Assembly: GCA_963761015.1 (NCBI GenBank)
Contig: CAVXFL010000022.1
Span: forward strand, 1 to 64,000
Direction: 5' to 3'
DNA from: CAVXFL01 sp963761015
GTDB taxonomy: Bacteria; Pseudomonadota; Alphaproteobacteria; Acetobacterales; Acetobacteraceae
Length of the DNA: 64,000 nucleotides
Part shown: positions 1-9,623 of the stretch, piece by piece
Position numbering within the stretch: position 1 is the stretch's first letter
Layout: the number at the start of each line of letters is the position of its first letter
Notes under the pieces: model-generated
The model's input: the letters and a program-made list of their open reading frames with translations, nothing else
Told to the model about the DNA's origin: nothing
Databases searched by the model: none
Program-made: the position numbers and the translations under genes

Positions 1-19
1 TAGGTGCCATATAGGGCGT

Positions 20-1527
20 ATGGAACTGCTCGACCGCCAAGCCTGCTACCGCGCCATCGAGACCCGCGACCCACGGTTCGACGGGCGCCTGTTCGTGGGC
101 GTGACCTCGACCGGCATCTACTGCCGGCCGATCTGCCCGGCGCGCACGCCAAAATTCGCGAACTGCCGCTTCTTTCCCTCGGCGGCCGCCGCACAGGAAG
201 CGGGCTTCCGTCCCTGCCTGCGCTGCCGCCCCGAAACCGCGCCCGACCTCGCCTCCTGGCGCGGCACCTCGAACACCGTGTCGCGCGCGCTCGCGCTCAT
301 TGCGGACGGCGGGCTCGACGGCGGCGAGGCGAGGGTGGAGGCGCTCGCGGACCGGCTCGGCGTCGGCGGACGCCAACTCCGGCGCCTGTTCAAGCAGCAC
401 CTCGGCGCATCCCCGGTCGTGGTGGCGCAGACGCGGCGGGTGCTGTTCGCCAAGCAGCTCATCCAGGAGACCCGGATGCCGCTGGCCGAGGTCGCGCTCG
501 CCGCGGGCTTCGGCAGCGTGCGGCGCTTCAACGAGACGTTCCAAGACCTGTTTCGCCGCCCGCCCGGCGCGCTGCGGCGCAAGACCCACACAGACCAGCC
601 GACGGCGGCGTTGGGCGTGACGCTGCGCCTCGCCTACCGTCCGCCCTACGACTGGGATGCGATGCTCGCGCATCTCGCTGCGCGTGCCGTCGCCGGCGTC
701 GAGGTGATCGCGGGGGAATCTATCGCCGGATCGTCGCCCTGCACGGCCATCTGGGCAGCGTCGAGGTCGCGTACCGGCCCGAGCGCAACTGCCTCGCCGT
801 CACGATCCGCTTCCCCGCCGTGCGGGCGCTGCCGGCGATCGTGGTGCGGGTGCGCCGCGTCTTCGATCTCGGCGCGGACATCGAGACGATCGGCGCGCAT
901 CTGTCAAGCGACCCGCTGCTCGCGCCCCTGGTGGCGCGGCGCCCCGGCCTGCGCGCGCCGGGCAGCTGGGACGGATTCGAGCTGGCGGTGCGCGCGGTCC
1001 TCGGCCAGCAGGTCACTGTTGCCGCCGCCCGCCGGCTCGCCGGCCAGCTTGTCGCGCTGTCCGGCGAAGCGCTCCCGAACGATTCGCTCGACCATGCACG
1101 CCTGTCGCACGCTTTTCCAACGCCGGAGCGGCTGGCCGCGGCAGATCTCGGCGCCATCGGCATGCCGGCCGCGCGCCGGGCGACGCTGAGGGCGCTCGCG
1201 GCGGCAGCGGCGGCCGATCCGCATCTGTTCCGCCCTTTCGGCACGGTGGAAGAGGCAATCGTGCGGCTGCGCGCCATCCCCGGCGTCGGCGAGTGGACGG
1301 CGCAGTACATCGCGCTCCGGGCGCTGCGCGAGACCGATGCTTTTCCCGCCTCCGACATCGGCCTGCTGCGCGGGGCCGCGCTCATCGACGGAACGACGCG
1401 GCCGACACCTTCCGGCCTGCTCGATCGCGCCGAGCCTTGGCGCCCGTGGCGCGCCTACGCCGCGCAGCATCTCTGGACCGCCGGCACAAAAGCTGCCGCA
1501 ACAATGCAGGAGACCGGTCATGGCTGA
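20..1527 (+). CDS. Ada-type regulator fused to AlkA-type 3-methyladenine DNA glycosylase (frameshifted)
   Basis: Bifunctional alkylation-damage protein. The N-terminus (about residues 1-80) carries the Ada metal-binding Cys pattern (YCRPIC, then PCLRC), which in Ada accepts methyl groups from DNA phosphotriesters. Residues about 95-190 form an AraC-type helix-turn-helix. The C-terminal half is an AlkA domain plus a HhH-GPD glycosylase domain (IPGVGEWTAQY, then the catalytic Asp in FPASDIGL). The frame breaks in the G-run at 712-716: adding one G restores AGGIYRRIV and a single protein of about 502 residues, the normal length for such fusions. The stop overlaps the start of the methyltransferase gene by 8 bases (ATGGCTGA), so the two are one operon. 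The family assignment is secure. Whether the one-base deletion is real or an assembly error is not decidable here. Confidence 0.88.
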
Positions 1528-2095
1528 CGTCATCCGCCTGGCAATCGATCGGACGGATACGCCGATCGGCGAATTGGTGGTTATCGGCGACCAGGGCGGC
1601 AACTTGCGCGCCGTGGACTGGACGGAACACGAAAGCCGCATGCGCCAACTGCTGCGCCTGCACTATGGCGAGGGCGGTTTCGCGCTGGCGCCGGTGCACG
1701 ATCCGAGTGGTTTGACGAGTGCAATGCGCCGTTATTTCGCCGGCGAGTTGGCCGCGATCGAGAACTTGCCAGTGCAAACCGCGGGCACCAGCTTTCAGCG
1801 CTCGGTCTGGCGTGCGCTGCGCGAGATCCGTTGCGGCACGACGCTTTCGTACGGCGAACTCGCGCGGCGGATCGGCCGGCCCGCCGCCGTGCGGGCCGTC
1901 GGTCTCGCCAACGGCGCGAACCCGGTCAGCATCGTGGTGCCCTGCCACCGCGTCATCGGTTCCGACGGCACGCTGACCGGCTACGGCGGCGGGCTCGAAC
2001 GCAAACGCTGGCTGCTCGCCCACGAACGCGCCGCAGGCTCGGCTGCGGACGAACTGGCGTTTGAGAAGCCACAACCGAGCCTGCTTTCCGCGTAA
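1520..2095 (+). CDS. ogt: Methylated-DNA--[protein]-cysteine S-methyltransferase
   Basis: Suicide repair enzyme that moves the methyl group from O6-methylguanine to its own cysteine. The 191-residue protein has the C-terminal DNA-binding/active-site domain with the PCHRVI motif (acceptor Cys about residue 142) and the downstream GYGGGLERKRWLL segment typical of Ogt/Ada-C. The start ATG at 1520 lies inside the last codons of the Ada/AlkA gene, giving an 8-base overlap and implying translational coupling. Together the two genes form a complete adaptive-response pair: phosphotriester sensing, base excision and direct reversal. It ends 136 bp before a convergent gene, with a hairpin in between. 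Confidence 0.95.
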   Translation: MADVIRLAIDRTDTPIGELVVIGDQGGNLRAVDWTEHESRMRQLLRLHYGEGGFALAPVHDPSGLTSAMRRYFAGELAAIENLPVQTAGTSFQRSVWRALREIRCGTTLSYGELARRIGRPAAVRAVGLANGANPVSIVVPCHRVIGSDGTLTGYGGGLERKRWLLAHERAAGSAADELAFEKPQPSLLSA

Positions 2096-2170
2096 GCCGA
2101 TACATAAGCCGCCGCCGGCAACAGCATAATGAGACGGCCGTGAGACTGACGCCGCCATGGCAGACGAAAA

Positions 2171-2196
2171 GCGGCTCCGGCTTGCACCGGAGCCGC
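2171..2196. terminator. Hairpin between convergent genes, probable bidirectional terminator
   Basis: A perfect 10-bp stem (GCGGCTCCGG / CCGGAGCCGC) with a 6-base loop lies between the convergent ends of ogt (+) and the binding-protein gene (-). A short A-run precedes it on the + strand, which would be a T-run for minus-strand transcription. A role in termination is inferred from position and structure. Confidence 0.6.
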
Positions 2197-2231
2197 ACGC
2201 CATCGGCCGGTCGCATACCGGCGCGAAGGGT

Positions 2232-3358
2232 CTATTTGCCCCAGATCTTCCGGTAGTGGTCCTTGTACCCGTTCTCCGGGTCATAGATATTGTTCTGCCC
2301 GCCGTCGCGGTTCAGGTTGGAGGCGACGAACAAATGCGGCGGGGCGACGAAGCCGCTCGGCGGCTGGCCGGCGAAGTCGCGGTTCAGTTCGTCGATGCAC
2401 TGCCAGCCGTGCAAATGCAGCGGTTCAGCGACCGTGCCGATCTGGTAGTATTTCTGCCGGATGCGCTGGAACGCCGGAACCGAGCCGTCGCCCGCCGATA
2501 TGTTGCGCGGATAGCCGGTGGCCGGATTGACGCCGGCGGACTGCAAGGACGGCGCCGCGAAGTCGAAATACAGGTCGTTGACGGCGATGCTGTAGGTCCA
2601 TTTCTTGCCGTAACGGGCCAGCAGCGAGGTCGTGAGCTGCGGCATCCGGTTCGCGAGATCGCCGATCGGCGTGTCTTCCACCGTCAGCACCCGGCACCCC
2701 TTGCATCCCTTCACCGCCGCGGCCGCTGCGTTGGTCTTGGTCGTGGCGATCGCGTAAATGCTGTCGGTGAACAAAATCACCCCTGCCGTGCCCTTCAAGT
2801 CGACCACCGCGTACATCGCGGCGGCCTTGCCCACCTGCTCCGGGTCGGTGGTGATGTTGGTGAACACCGGCGGGCTCTTCAGCGGACCCGGCACGCCGGC
2901 GGAATGCCAGCCGACCACCTTGATCCCCTGCTTGACCGCCCGCTCGATCACCGGCGCCTGCTCGGCCGCGTCCACGGTGCCGAGAATGATGCCGTCGGGC
3001 TTCAGCGCGATCGCCTCGTTCAGCGCCGAAGTGCGCTGCTGCACCGAGCCCTGCCCGTCGAGGATGCGGAAGTCCCAGCCCATCACCTTGGCCGCTTCCT
3101 GCGCCCCGTCGCCCACGCCCTGCGCGCCGCCGTTACGCTGGTCGGCCGAGACGTAGATGATGAGCTTGTGAGCTTGTGCCCTTGCGCTTTCGGTCCGGTG
3201 GTCGGGCCGGTCCAGGGCGGGGCCGGCGCGGTGACCTTGGCCACATACTCGCGGGCCATTTTCAGGTAGCTGTCGTCCGTCGCGCGCGCTGTCGTCAGAC
3301 CGAGGCTCAGCACGGCGGCCATCATGATGCCGGCGGGCAAGGCGCGTTTCATGAGCAT
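2232..3358 (-). CDS. Periplasmic sugar-type substrate-binding protein, broken by an 8-bp tandem duplication
   Basis: Binding protein of the ribose/galactose class (periplasmic binding protein type 1 fold) for an ABC importer. The N-terminus MLMKRALPAG plus a hydrophobic stretch ending in ARA is a signal peptide, and GGGAGGA precedes the ATG at 3358. The frame is lost at 3162-3177, where the 8-mer GAGCTTGT (+ strand) occurs twice in tandem. Removing one copy restores GHKLIIYVSAD and one protein of about 372 residues. It lies downstream of the tartrate-type dehydrogenase on the same strand after a 239-bp gap, with no ATPase or permease of its own alongside. It may share the importer encoded divergently at 4802-6584, or be a decaying orphan. 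The ligand is unknown. Confidence 0.8.
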
Positions 3359-3526
3359 CCGCTTCTTCCTCCCTTATGGTTCTGGGTGCGTGAACACGCC
3401 ACTCTAGCCCACTCCCGGTTCGCGAGCACGGCAGTTTCGCGGTTGGCGCGGATTCTTTGGCGGTTCGGCGACCAGGCCGGCCCGATCAGTCTGCGGCCGC
3501 GGCGCGCGATCAGCAGCAGTTTAGGG

Positions 3527-3597
3527 TCGATAAGCGAAGCGTAACCCATCTTATTCGCCGGTGCGGCGCAATGCGCTTCGCTTTTGCGCCCTACGCG
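3527..3597. repeat. Intergenic repeat-like palindromic segment
   Basis: The block from about 3527 to 3597 holds the mirrored pieces GCGAAGCG and CGCTTCGC around TTATTCGCCGGTGCGGCGCAA and ends in GCGCCCTACG. I recognise this type of element from intergenic regions of many proteobacterial genomes. No second copy is seen in this window, so the repeat call rests on recognition only. Confidence 0.4.
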
Positions 3598-4671
3598 CTA
3601 CCGATTCGCCCCCGCAATCGCCTCGCACACCGCCCGCGTCACGTCCCTCGTCGTTGCTTTGCCGCCCAGGTCCGGGGTGACGATCCCGGCGGCGCAGACC
3701 TGCTCGACCGCCGTCATCAGCGCCCGCGCCGCTGCCCCCTCGCCCAGATGCTCCAGCATCATCGCGGCGGTCCAAAAACTCGCGACCGGGTTGGCGATGC
3801 CCTTGCCGGTGATGTCGAAGGCCGAGCCGTGGATCGGTTCGAACATCGAAGGGTAGCGGCGCTCCGGGTCCACATTGCCGGTCGGCGCTACCCCGAGGGA
3901 GCCGGCCAGCGCCGCCGCCAGATCGGACAGGATGTCGGCGTGCAGGTTGGTCGCCACCACCGTGTCGATGCTGGAAGGGCGGCGCACCATCCGCGTGGTC
4001 ATGGCGTCCACCAGTTCCTTGTCCCAAGTCACGTCGGGGAACTCGCGCGCCACCTCGGCGGCGATCTCGTCCCACATCACCATGCCGTGGCGCTGCGCGT
4101 TGGACTTGGTCACCACGGTCAGGCGCTTGCGCGGCCGCGCCTGTGCTTGGGCGAAGGCGAAGCGCATGATCCGCTCGACCCCCTTGCGGGTGAAGATCGC
4201 CACCTCGGTCGCCACCTCCTCCGGGAAGCCGCGATGCGCCCGCCCGCCGTGGCCGGCGTATTCGCCCTCGGAGTTCTCGCGGATGATCAGCCAGTCGAGA
4301 TCGCCCGGGCCGATGTCCCGCAACGGACTGGTTACACCGGGCAGGATGCGGGTCGGGCGGACATTGGCGTACTGGTCGAAGCCCTGGCAGATCGGCAAGC
4401 GGAGGCCCCAGAGCGTGACATGGTCCGGCACGTCGGGCGCGCCGACCGCGCCGAAATAGATCGCGTCCGCCCCGCGCAGCCGCGCCAGCCCGTCGTCCGG
4501 CATCAGCACGCCGTGCTTCTTGTAGTAATCCGTGCCCCAATCGTAGTGATCGACGCGCAGCGTGAACCCGCCGTCGCGGGCGGCGAGCGCCTCCAGCACC
4601 TCCAGCCCGGCGCCGATCACCTCCGGACCGATGCCGTCGGCGGGAATGGCGGCGATTCTGTATTGGCGCAT
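3598..4671 (-). CDS. Tartrate dehydrogenase/decarboxylase-type NAD-dependent beta-hydroxyacid dehydrogenase
   Basis: Member of the isocitrate/isopropylmalate dehydrogenase family, closest by eye to the TtuC/tartrate dehydrogenase group. These are cytoplasmic enzymes that oxidise and decarboxylate 2-hydroxy diacids using NAD and a divalent metal. The 357-residue protein begins RIAAIPADGIGPEV. It has the substrate loop with RENSEGEYAGHGG, the metal and substrate segment ATNLHADILSDLAAAL, and the cofactor segment FEPIHGSAFDITGKG. The start at 4671 has GGGGAG five bases upstream. It is divergent from the ABC importer operon across a 130-bp gap, which suggests a link to the same sugar-acid pathway. 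Malate, isopropylmalate or another diacid could be the real substrate. Confidence 0.88.
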   Translation of the reverse strand: MRQYRIAAIPADGIGPEVIGAGLEVLEALAARDGGFTLRVDHYDWGTDYYKKHGVLMPDDGLARLRGADAIYFGAVGAPDVPDHVTLWGLRLPICQGFDQYANVRPTRILPGVTSPLRDIGPGDLDWLIIRENSEGEYAGHGGRAHRGFPEEVATEVAIFTRKGVERIMRFAFAQAQARPRKRLTVVTKSNAQRHGMVMWDEIAAEVAREFPDVTWDKELVDAMTTRMVRRPSSIDTVVATNLHADILSDLAAALAGSLGVAPTGNVDPERRYPSMFEPIHGSAFDITGKGIANPVASFWTAAMMLEHLGEGAAARALMTAVEQVCAAGIVTPDLGGKATTRDVTRAVCEAIAGANR

Positions 4672-4681
4672 GTCGCTCCCC

Positions 4682-4718
4682 GATCTGATCCGTGATCTGA
4701 TCCCCGGGCAAATTGCCC
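4682..4718. promoter_or_regulatory. Candidate operator: tandem direct repeat plus small palindrome in a divergent promoter region
   Basis: The 130-bp gap between the divergent dehydrogenase and importer genes holds GATCTGATCC twice (4682-4691 and 4694-4703). Just after it comes the near-perfect palindrome GGGCAAATTGCCC (4706-4718). Such repeats in a divergent control region are plausible repressor sites. No regulator gene is adjacent and no consensus is recognised. Confidence 0.3.
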
Positions 4719-4801
4719 GCCGGGAAAGCGACCGTCCAGACCGCGCGCGACCGCTGGACATTGCGAAAAGCGCCACCTAGGGTCGCGTCAACCAGAACAC
4801 T

Positions 4802-5566
4802 ATGCCGGATGGAAACGCCCTCGCCTTGCCTGTTCTCGAACTCCACAAGATTTCCAAGCATTTCGGCGCGATCAGGGCGCTGACCGACGTGGATTTGTCG
4901 CTCGAGCCCGGCGAGGTGCTGGGCCTAATGGGCGACAACGGCGCCGGCAAGTCAACCTTGGTGAAGATCATCGCCGGGAATTTTCCGCCCAGCGCCGGCG
5001 AAATGCTGCTTGCCGGCAAGCCGGTGCATTTTCAGAAGCCGATCGAGGCGCGGCAAAAGGGCATCGAGGTCGTCTATCAGGACCTCGCGCTCTGCGATAA
5101 TCTCACCGCCGCCGCCAACGTGTTTCTCGGCCGGGAGATCACGAAACGCGCGGGGCCGTTCCAGATTCTCGCCTATGGCGCGATGTACGAGCGCGCCGGC
5201 GAACTGTTCAAGGAACTGAAATCGGAGACCCGGCCGCGCGATATGGTACGGCGGATGTCGGGCGGGCAGCGCCAGGCGGTCGCCATCGCCCGCACCCGGC
5301 TGTCCGACGCCAAGATCGTGCTCATGGACGAGCCCACCGCCGCGATTTCGGTGCGCCAGGTGGCCGAGGTGCTCGACCTGATCCGCCGTCTGCGCGACCA
5401 CGGCATCGCCATCGTGCTGATCAGCCACCGTATGCCGGACGTGTTCGCCGTCGCCGACCGCGTGTTCGTGCTGCGCCGCGGCCGGCGCGTGGCGGAGAAG
5501 GCGATCGCGGAAACCAGTCCCGAGGAGATAACGGGGCTGATCACCGGCGCGATCCATGCCGCCTGA
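4802..5566 (+). CDS. Sugar ABC transporter ATP-binding protein (single-domain, FrcA type)
   Basis: Cytoplasmic ATPase of a carbohydrate importer. The 254-residue protein has Walker A GDNGAGKST (residues 44-52), the Q-loop in VVYQDLALCDNL, signature MSGGQRQ, Walker B IVLMDEPTAA and the H-loop in VLISHRMPDV. It is half the length of RbsA/XylG-type ATPases, so it must dimerise, as in the fructose FrcBCA systems. The permease start overlaps its last codons by 11 bases, so the two are translationally coupled. The substrate cannot be read from the ATPase; the downstream catabolic genes point to a sugar. Confidence 0.93.
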   Translation: MPDGNALALPVLELHKISKHFGAIRALTDVDLSLEPGEVLGLMGDNGAGKSTLVKIIAGNFPPSAGEMLLAGKPVHFQKPIEARQKGIEVVYQDLALCDNLTAAANVFLGREITKRAGPFQILAYGAMYERAGELFKELKSETRPRDMVRRMSGGQRQAVAIARTRLSDAKIVLMDEPTAAISVRQVAEVLDLIRRLRDHGIAIVLISHRMPDVFAVADRVFVLRRGRRVAEKAIAETSPEEITGLITGAIHAA

Positions 5567-6584
5567 CGTCATCGAGCAGCCGGTCCCGTCCGGCGTCGCT
5601 ATCGGCGATGTCGTCGGGCTGAGGGGACGCGGGCTGTTCGACCGCATCCTGTCCAGCCAGGCGTTCTGGGTCACCGTGTCGTTGATCGCGATCTGCCTCG
5701 CCATGAGCTGGATCGCGCCGACGGCGTTCGCCACCACCGACAACCTCTACAACATCACGCGCAATTTCGCCTTCATCGGCATCATGGCGCTCGGCATGAC
5801 GGTGGTGCTGATCACCGGGGGCATCGATCTGTCGATCGGCTCCATCATGGGCATCGTCGCGATCGTCGCGGGGCTGCTCTTGCAGGCCAAGTATTCGTGG
5901 TGGCTGTCGCTGTCGGCCGGCCTCGGCACCGGCGCGTTGTGCGGCGCGGTCAACGGCGTGCTGATCGCCTATGTCGGCCTGTCCCCGTTCATCGTCACCT
6001 TGGGGATGCTGTCCTTCGCCCGCTCGCTCGCGATCGTGCTCTCGCAGAACAAGATGATCATCGATTTCGGGCCGGACGCGAACACGGTGTACGCCATCGG
6101 CGGCGGTCAGTTTCTCGGCCTTTCCAACCCGGTCTGGCTGATGCTGATCCTGGGTGTCGTGTTCGCCGCGGTACTGCATCTGACCACCTGGGGCCGCTAT
6201 CTTTACGCCATCGGCGGCAACGAACAGGCGGCGCGCCTCACCGGCGTGCCGGTGGCGCGGGTGAAGCTGCAGGCGTACATCGTCTCCGCGCTCACCGCCG
6301 CCATTGCCGGGCTGATGATCATGGGCTGGGAAGGTTCGGCCATCAACGCGCTCGGCATCGGCTACGAGTTGCGCGTGATCGCCTCCACCGTGATCGGCGG
6401 GGCCAACCTGATGGGCGGGGAAGGCGGCGCGTTCGGGGCGATGGTCGGTTCGGCGCTGATCGAGCTGATCCGCAACAGCCTGCTCATGGCCGGGGTGGAT
6501 TCGAACTGGCAAGGCGCGTTCGTGGGCGTGTTCATCGTGCTGGCGGTGGTGCTGGAGAAGCTGCGCGGCCGCAAGCGCGAATGA
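5556..6584 (+). CDS. Sugar ABC transporter permease (RbsC/FrcC family)
   Basis: Inner-membrane permease of 342 residues with about nine hydrophobic segments. It has the family landmarks GMTVVLITGGIDLSIGS and, near the C-terminus, ASTVIGGANLMGGEGG. It overlaps the ATPase gene by 11 bases and is followed after 39 bp by the binding-protein gene. ATPase, permease and binding protein together make a complete importer, in the order A-C-B. The start ATG at 5556 gives a short cytoplasmic N-terminus before the first membrane segment. Confidence 0.93.
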   Translation: MPPDVIEQPVPSGVAIGDVVGLRGRGLFDRILSSQAFWVTVSLIAICLAMSWIAPTAFATTDNLYNITRNFAFIGIMALGMTVVLITGGIDLSIGSIMGIVAIVAGLLLQAKYSWWLSLSAGLGTGALCGAVNGVLIAYVGLSPFIVTLGMLSFARSLAIVLSQNKMIIDFGPDANTVYAIGGGQFLGLSNPVWLMLILGVVFAAVLHLTTWGRYLYAIGGNEQAARLTGVPVARVKLQAYIVSALTAAIAGLMIMGWEGSAINALGIGYELRVIASTVIGGANLMGGEGGAFGAMVGSALIELIRNSLLMAGVDSNWQGAFVGVFIVLAVVLEKLRGRKRE

Positions 6585-6623
6585 CGGACTGAACCAGAAA
6601 CCAACACGACGGGAGGAAAAACC

Positions 6624-7641
6624 ATGCTCAAATTACTGGCCGGCGCGGCGGCGCTCGCCTTCGTTGTCGCCGCGGGCGGGCATTCCGCGGCGGCGGCGGG
6701 GGCGAAATACACCTTCGCCTTGGTGCCCAAGTCGATGAACAACCCGTTCTACGACCAGGCGCTGGCCGGGTGCCGCAAGGCCGAGAAGGATCTGCACGGC
6801 GAGGTCAAGTGCTACTACATCGGTCCCGGCGAACATGGCGGCGGCGAGGAGCAGGCGCAGATCGTCGCCGACCTGATCGCCAAGCACGTGGACGGCATCG
6901 GCGTATCGCCGGCCAACGCCGCGGCCATCGCGCACGTGCTGCCGCGGGCCAAGCAAGAGCACATTCCGGTGCTGACCTGGGACAGCGACGTATTGCCGAA
7001 AGACAAGGCGCTTCGCATCGCCTATATCGGCACGCATAATTACGAAATCGGTGTGAACCTGGCGAAGATCGTGATGAAGATCAAGCCGAAGGGCGGCACG
7101 ATCTGCATCCAGTCCGGCGGCGCGGCGGCCGAAAACCACAACGAGCGCATGCAGGGAATTCGTGACACCCTGGCCGGCAAGCCGAGCAAGACGCCGCCCG
7201 GCGATCGGCTCACGGGGCAGAACGGTTGGACCGAAGTGGCTGGTTGCCCGCTCTATACCAACGACGATTTCCCGCTTTCGGTGCAGCAGATGGAGGACAT
7301 TCTCGGCAAGTATCCGCATCTCGACGCCTTCGTGCCGACCGGTGGCTTCCCGCAGTTCGTGCCTCAGGCGTATCGGCGCGTGGCGTCAAAGTATAAGTCG
7401 CGCATCCAGAGCCACGAGTTGGCGCTGGTCGTGGCCGACACCTTGCCGAATTCAGATTCAGCTCATGAAGGAAGGTCTGTCGCTCGGCCAGGTGGGACAG
7501 CGGCCGTTCGAGATGGGCTACGACGTGATGGTGGCGCTGCGCAACATCAAGGACGGCAAGGGCGCGCCGAAGGACCCGACCTATACCGGGCTCGATGTCT
7601 GCACGCCGCAGAACGTGAACACCTGCATCGGCGGGAAGTAG
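6624..7641 (+). CDS. Sugar ABC transporter substrate-binding protein (frameshifted)
   Basis: Periplasmic binding protein of the importer. GGGAGG precedes the ATG at 6624, and a signal peptide (LKLLAGAAALAFVVAAGG) precedes the type 1 binding fold starting YTFALVPKSMNNPFYDQA. The frame breaks near 7449-7450, where one extra A makes CCGAATTCAG. Removing it gives PIQIQLMKEGLSLGQVG and carries on to the conserved end GLDVCTPQNVNTCIGGK, about 338 residues in all. The upstream ATPase and permease are intact, which argues that this is a sequencing insertion and not loss of function. The ligand is unknown but probably a sugar or polyol, given the dehydrogenase that follows. Confidence 0.87.
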
Positions 7642-7660
7642 GTTCGCTGCCAACGTGATT

Positions 7661-7692
7661 GTTCCCTCTCCGCCCCCGGGCGGAGAGGGAAC
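7661..7692. terminator. Perfect 15-bp hairpin after the binding-protein gene
   Basis: A 15-bp perfect stem (GTTCCCTCTCCGCCC and its complement) closes on a 2-base CC loop, 20 bp after the binding-protein stop and 21 bp before the start of the dehydrogenase gene. There is no T-run. It resembles the CCCTCTCC palindromes at 10994-11101, so it may be a REP-like element that attenuates transcription or stabilises the upstream mRNA. Confidence 0.5.
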
Positions 7693-7712
7693 TTATGCTC
7701 GGGGAGAAGCGC

Positions 7713-8708
7713 ATGCTACGCTTCGCGCTGTTCGGCGCCGGGCGGATCGGGGTGATGCACGCGGCCCATATCGCCGCGAATCACCGCGCCCGGCTGCAAA
7801 CGGTCTACGATGTTCACCGGCCATCGGCGGAGAAAGTCGCCGCGGCACACGGCGCGACGGTGGCGCCCGACGTCGCGGCGGCGCTGGCCGAGGCCGATGC
7901 GGTGCTGATCGCCTCATCCACCGACACGCATGTCGACCTCATCACCGCGGCGGCGAAGGCCGGCAAGCCGATCCTGTGCGAAAAGCCGATCGACCTCGAC
8001 ATGCGGCGTGTCGAGCAGTGCCGGCGCGACATCGCGGGGCTCGGGGTGCCGATCCAGATCGGCTTCAACCGCCGCTACGACCCGAGCCATCGCGCGCTGC
8101 GCGAGGCCGTGCGCAACGGCGAGATCGGACAGATCGAGCTGCTCGTCATCACCAGCCGCGATCCGGCGCTCGCCTCGATGGCGTATATGCGCGGTTCCGG
8201 CGGCATCTTTCGCGACATGATGATCCACGATTTTGATCTGGCGCGGTTTATCCTCAGCGAGGAGCCGGTCGAGATTTACGCGGCCGGCAGCGTGAAGGTC
8301 GAACCGGCGCTGGCGGACCTGCACGATGTCGATACCGCGATGGTGGTGATGAAGTCGGCATCGGGCGCGCTCGTGCATATCAACAACTCGCGACGCGCGG
8401 TCTATGGCTACGACCAGCGCGTCGAAGCGTTCGGGTCAAGCGGCATGGTGCAATCGGAAAACCTGCGCGCGACGACCTTGCGCCGCTACGGCGCCGAGCG
8501 CACGGACGCTAAGGACCCGCTGCTGAACTTCTTCATCGAACGCTACGCCCAGGCGTACAACGCCGAGCTGGACGACTTCATCGACACGGTGGAGAACAAG
8601 TCGCAGCCATCGGTCGGCTTCGAGGACGGACGGCGGGCGCTCGTCATCGCCGATGCCGCCTTCGAGTCGATGCGCGCGGGCCGCGCGGTCGGGATCAGTT
8701 ACGGGTAG
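7713..8708 (+). CDS. Gfo/Idh/MocA-family NAD(P)-dependent sugar or inositol dehydrogenase
   Basis: Cytoplasmic oxidoreductase of 331 residues. The N-terminal Rossmann fold begins with RFALFGAGRIGVMHA. The family motif CEKPID gives the catalytic Lys, and the C-terminal domain carries the DMMIHDFDLARF segment typical of inositol 2-dehydrogenase (IolG) and relatives. The start ATG at 7713 is preferred over the in-frame ATG at 7695 because GGGGAG sits 7 bases before it. No other inositol-catabolism gene is nearby. The neighbours, an amidohydrolase and an enolase-type dehydratase, fit a non-phosphorylative sugar oxidation route, with this enzyme making the lactone. Inositol dehydrogenase is the main alternative. 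Confidence 0.9.
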   Translation: MLRFALFGAGRIGVMHAAHIAANHRARLQTVYDVHRPSAEKVAAAHGATVAPDVAAALAEADAVLIASSTDTHVDLITAAAKAGKPILCEKPIDLDMRRVEQCRRDIAGLGVPIQIGFNRRYDPSHRALREAVRNGEIGQIELLVITSRDPALASMAYMRGSGGIFRDMMIHDFDLARFILSEEPVEIYAAGSVKVEPALADLHDVDTAMVVMKSASGALVHINNSRRAVYGYDQRVEAFGSSGMVQSENLRATTLRRYGAERTDAKDPLLNFFIERYAQAYNAELDDFIDTVENKSQPSVGFEDGRRALVIADAAFESMRAGRAVGISYG

Positions 8709-8737
8709 TACTTTCGGAGTGAAGTGAGGGGGGCGCA

Positions 8738-9595
8738 ATGCCGAACTTCCCGATCGTCGACAGTCACGTCCACCTCTACGACGTGAACCGGCTGCGCTAC
8801 TCGTGGCTGACGCAGCAGCCGAAGATCAACCGCACCTACCTGATGCCGGACTTCGACGCCGCGCGCGGCTCGGTGCAGGTCGAGCAGATCGTCTTTCTCG
8901 AGGCTTGGGTCGATCCCGGCCTGCACATCGAGGAAGCCAAGTTCGTGCAGGAATTGGCCGACCGCGACAAGCGGCTCACCGGCATGGTCGCGCACGCGCC
9001 GGTGGAGAAGGGCGCGGCAGTCGAGGAGGATCTGGAGGCGCTCGGCCGTTTCGCCACCCTGCGGGGCATCCGGCGCCTGATCGAAATCGAGGTGTTTCAG
9101 TCCATCGCGCTGGAGCCGGGCTTTCTCGAAGGCGTGCGCCGGGTCGGCAAGCACGGGCTTTCCTTCGACATCTGCGTGCGGCACTGGGGCATGGTGTTCG
9201 CGATCGAACTCGCACGCCGCTGCCCGGACGTGCCATTCGTGCTCGACCATATCGGCAAGCCGGGCATCCGGCAGGGGCTGCGCGAGCCGTGGTGGCGCCA
9301 GATACGCGAGATCGCCGAGTTGCCGAACGTCGTCTGCAAGATATCCGGCGTCATCACCGAGGCCGATCACGCCAACTGGACGCGCGAGCAGGTGAAGCCG
9401 TTCATCGCACATGCGATCGACTGTTTCGGCTTCGACCGCGTGTTGTTCGGCAGCGACTGGACCGTCGCCGAGTTGACGCATGCCTACCCGACCTGGGTGG
9501 AGATCGTGGACGAGGTGGTGGCCGGCTGTAGCGAGACGGAACTGCGCAAGCTGTATCGCGACAATGCCATCCGCACCTATCGTCTGCCGGCCTGA
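8738..9595 (+). CDS. Amidohydrolase family protein, sugar-lactonase type (COG3618-like)
   Basis: Metal-dependent hydrolase with a TIM-barrel fold, 285 residues. The metal motif is DSHVHLYD at residues about 8-15, followed by FVLDHIGKPG and LFGSDWTVAE, the order seen in L-fuconolactonase and 2-pyrone-4,6-dicarboxylate lactonase relatives. AGTGAGGGGGGC precedes the ATG at 8738. It is 29 bp downstream of the MocA-type dehydrogenase, so it probably opens the lactone that enzyme makes. The exact lactone is not known. Confidence 0.88.
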   Translation: MPNFPIVDSHVHLYDVNRLRYSWLTQQPKINRTYLMPDFDAARGSVQVEQIVFLEAWVDPGLHIEEAKFVQELADRDKRLTGMVAHAPVEKGAAVEEDLEALGRFATLRGIRRLIEIEVFQSIALEPGFLEGVRRVGKHGLSFDICVRHWGMVFAIELARRCPDVPFVLDHIGKPGIRQGLREPWWRQIREIAELPNVVCKISGVITEADHANWTREQVKPFIAHAIDCFGFDRVLFGSDWTVAELTHAYPTWVEIVDEVVAGCSETELRKLYRDNAIRTYRLPA

Positions 9596-9623
9596 GGCCC
9601 GCCGGCCGGGCCGCCGAAATGCA

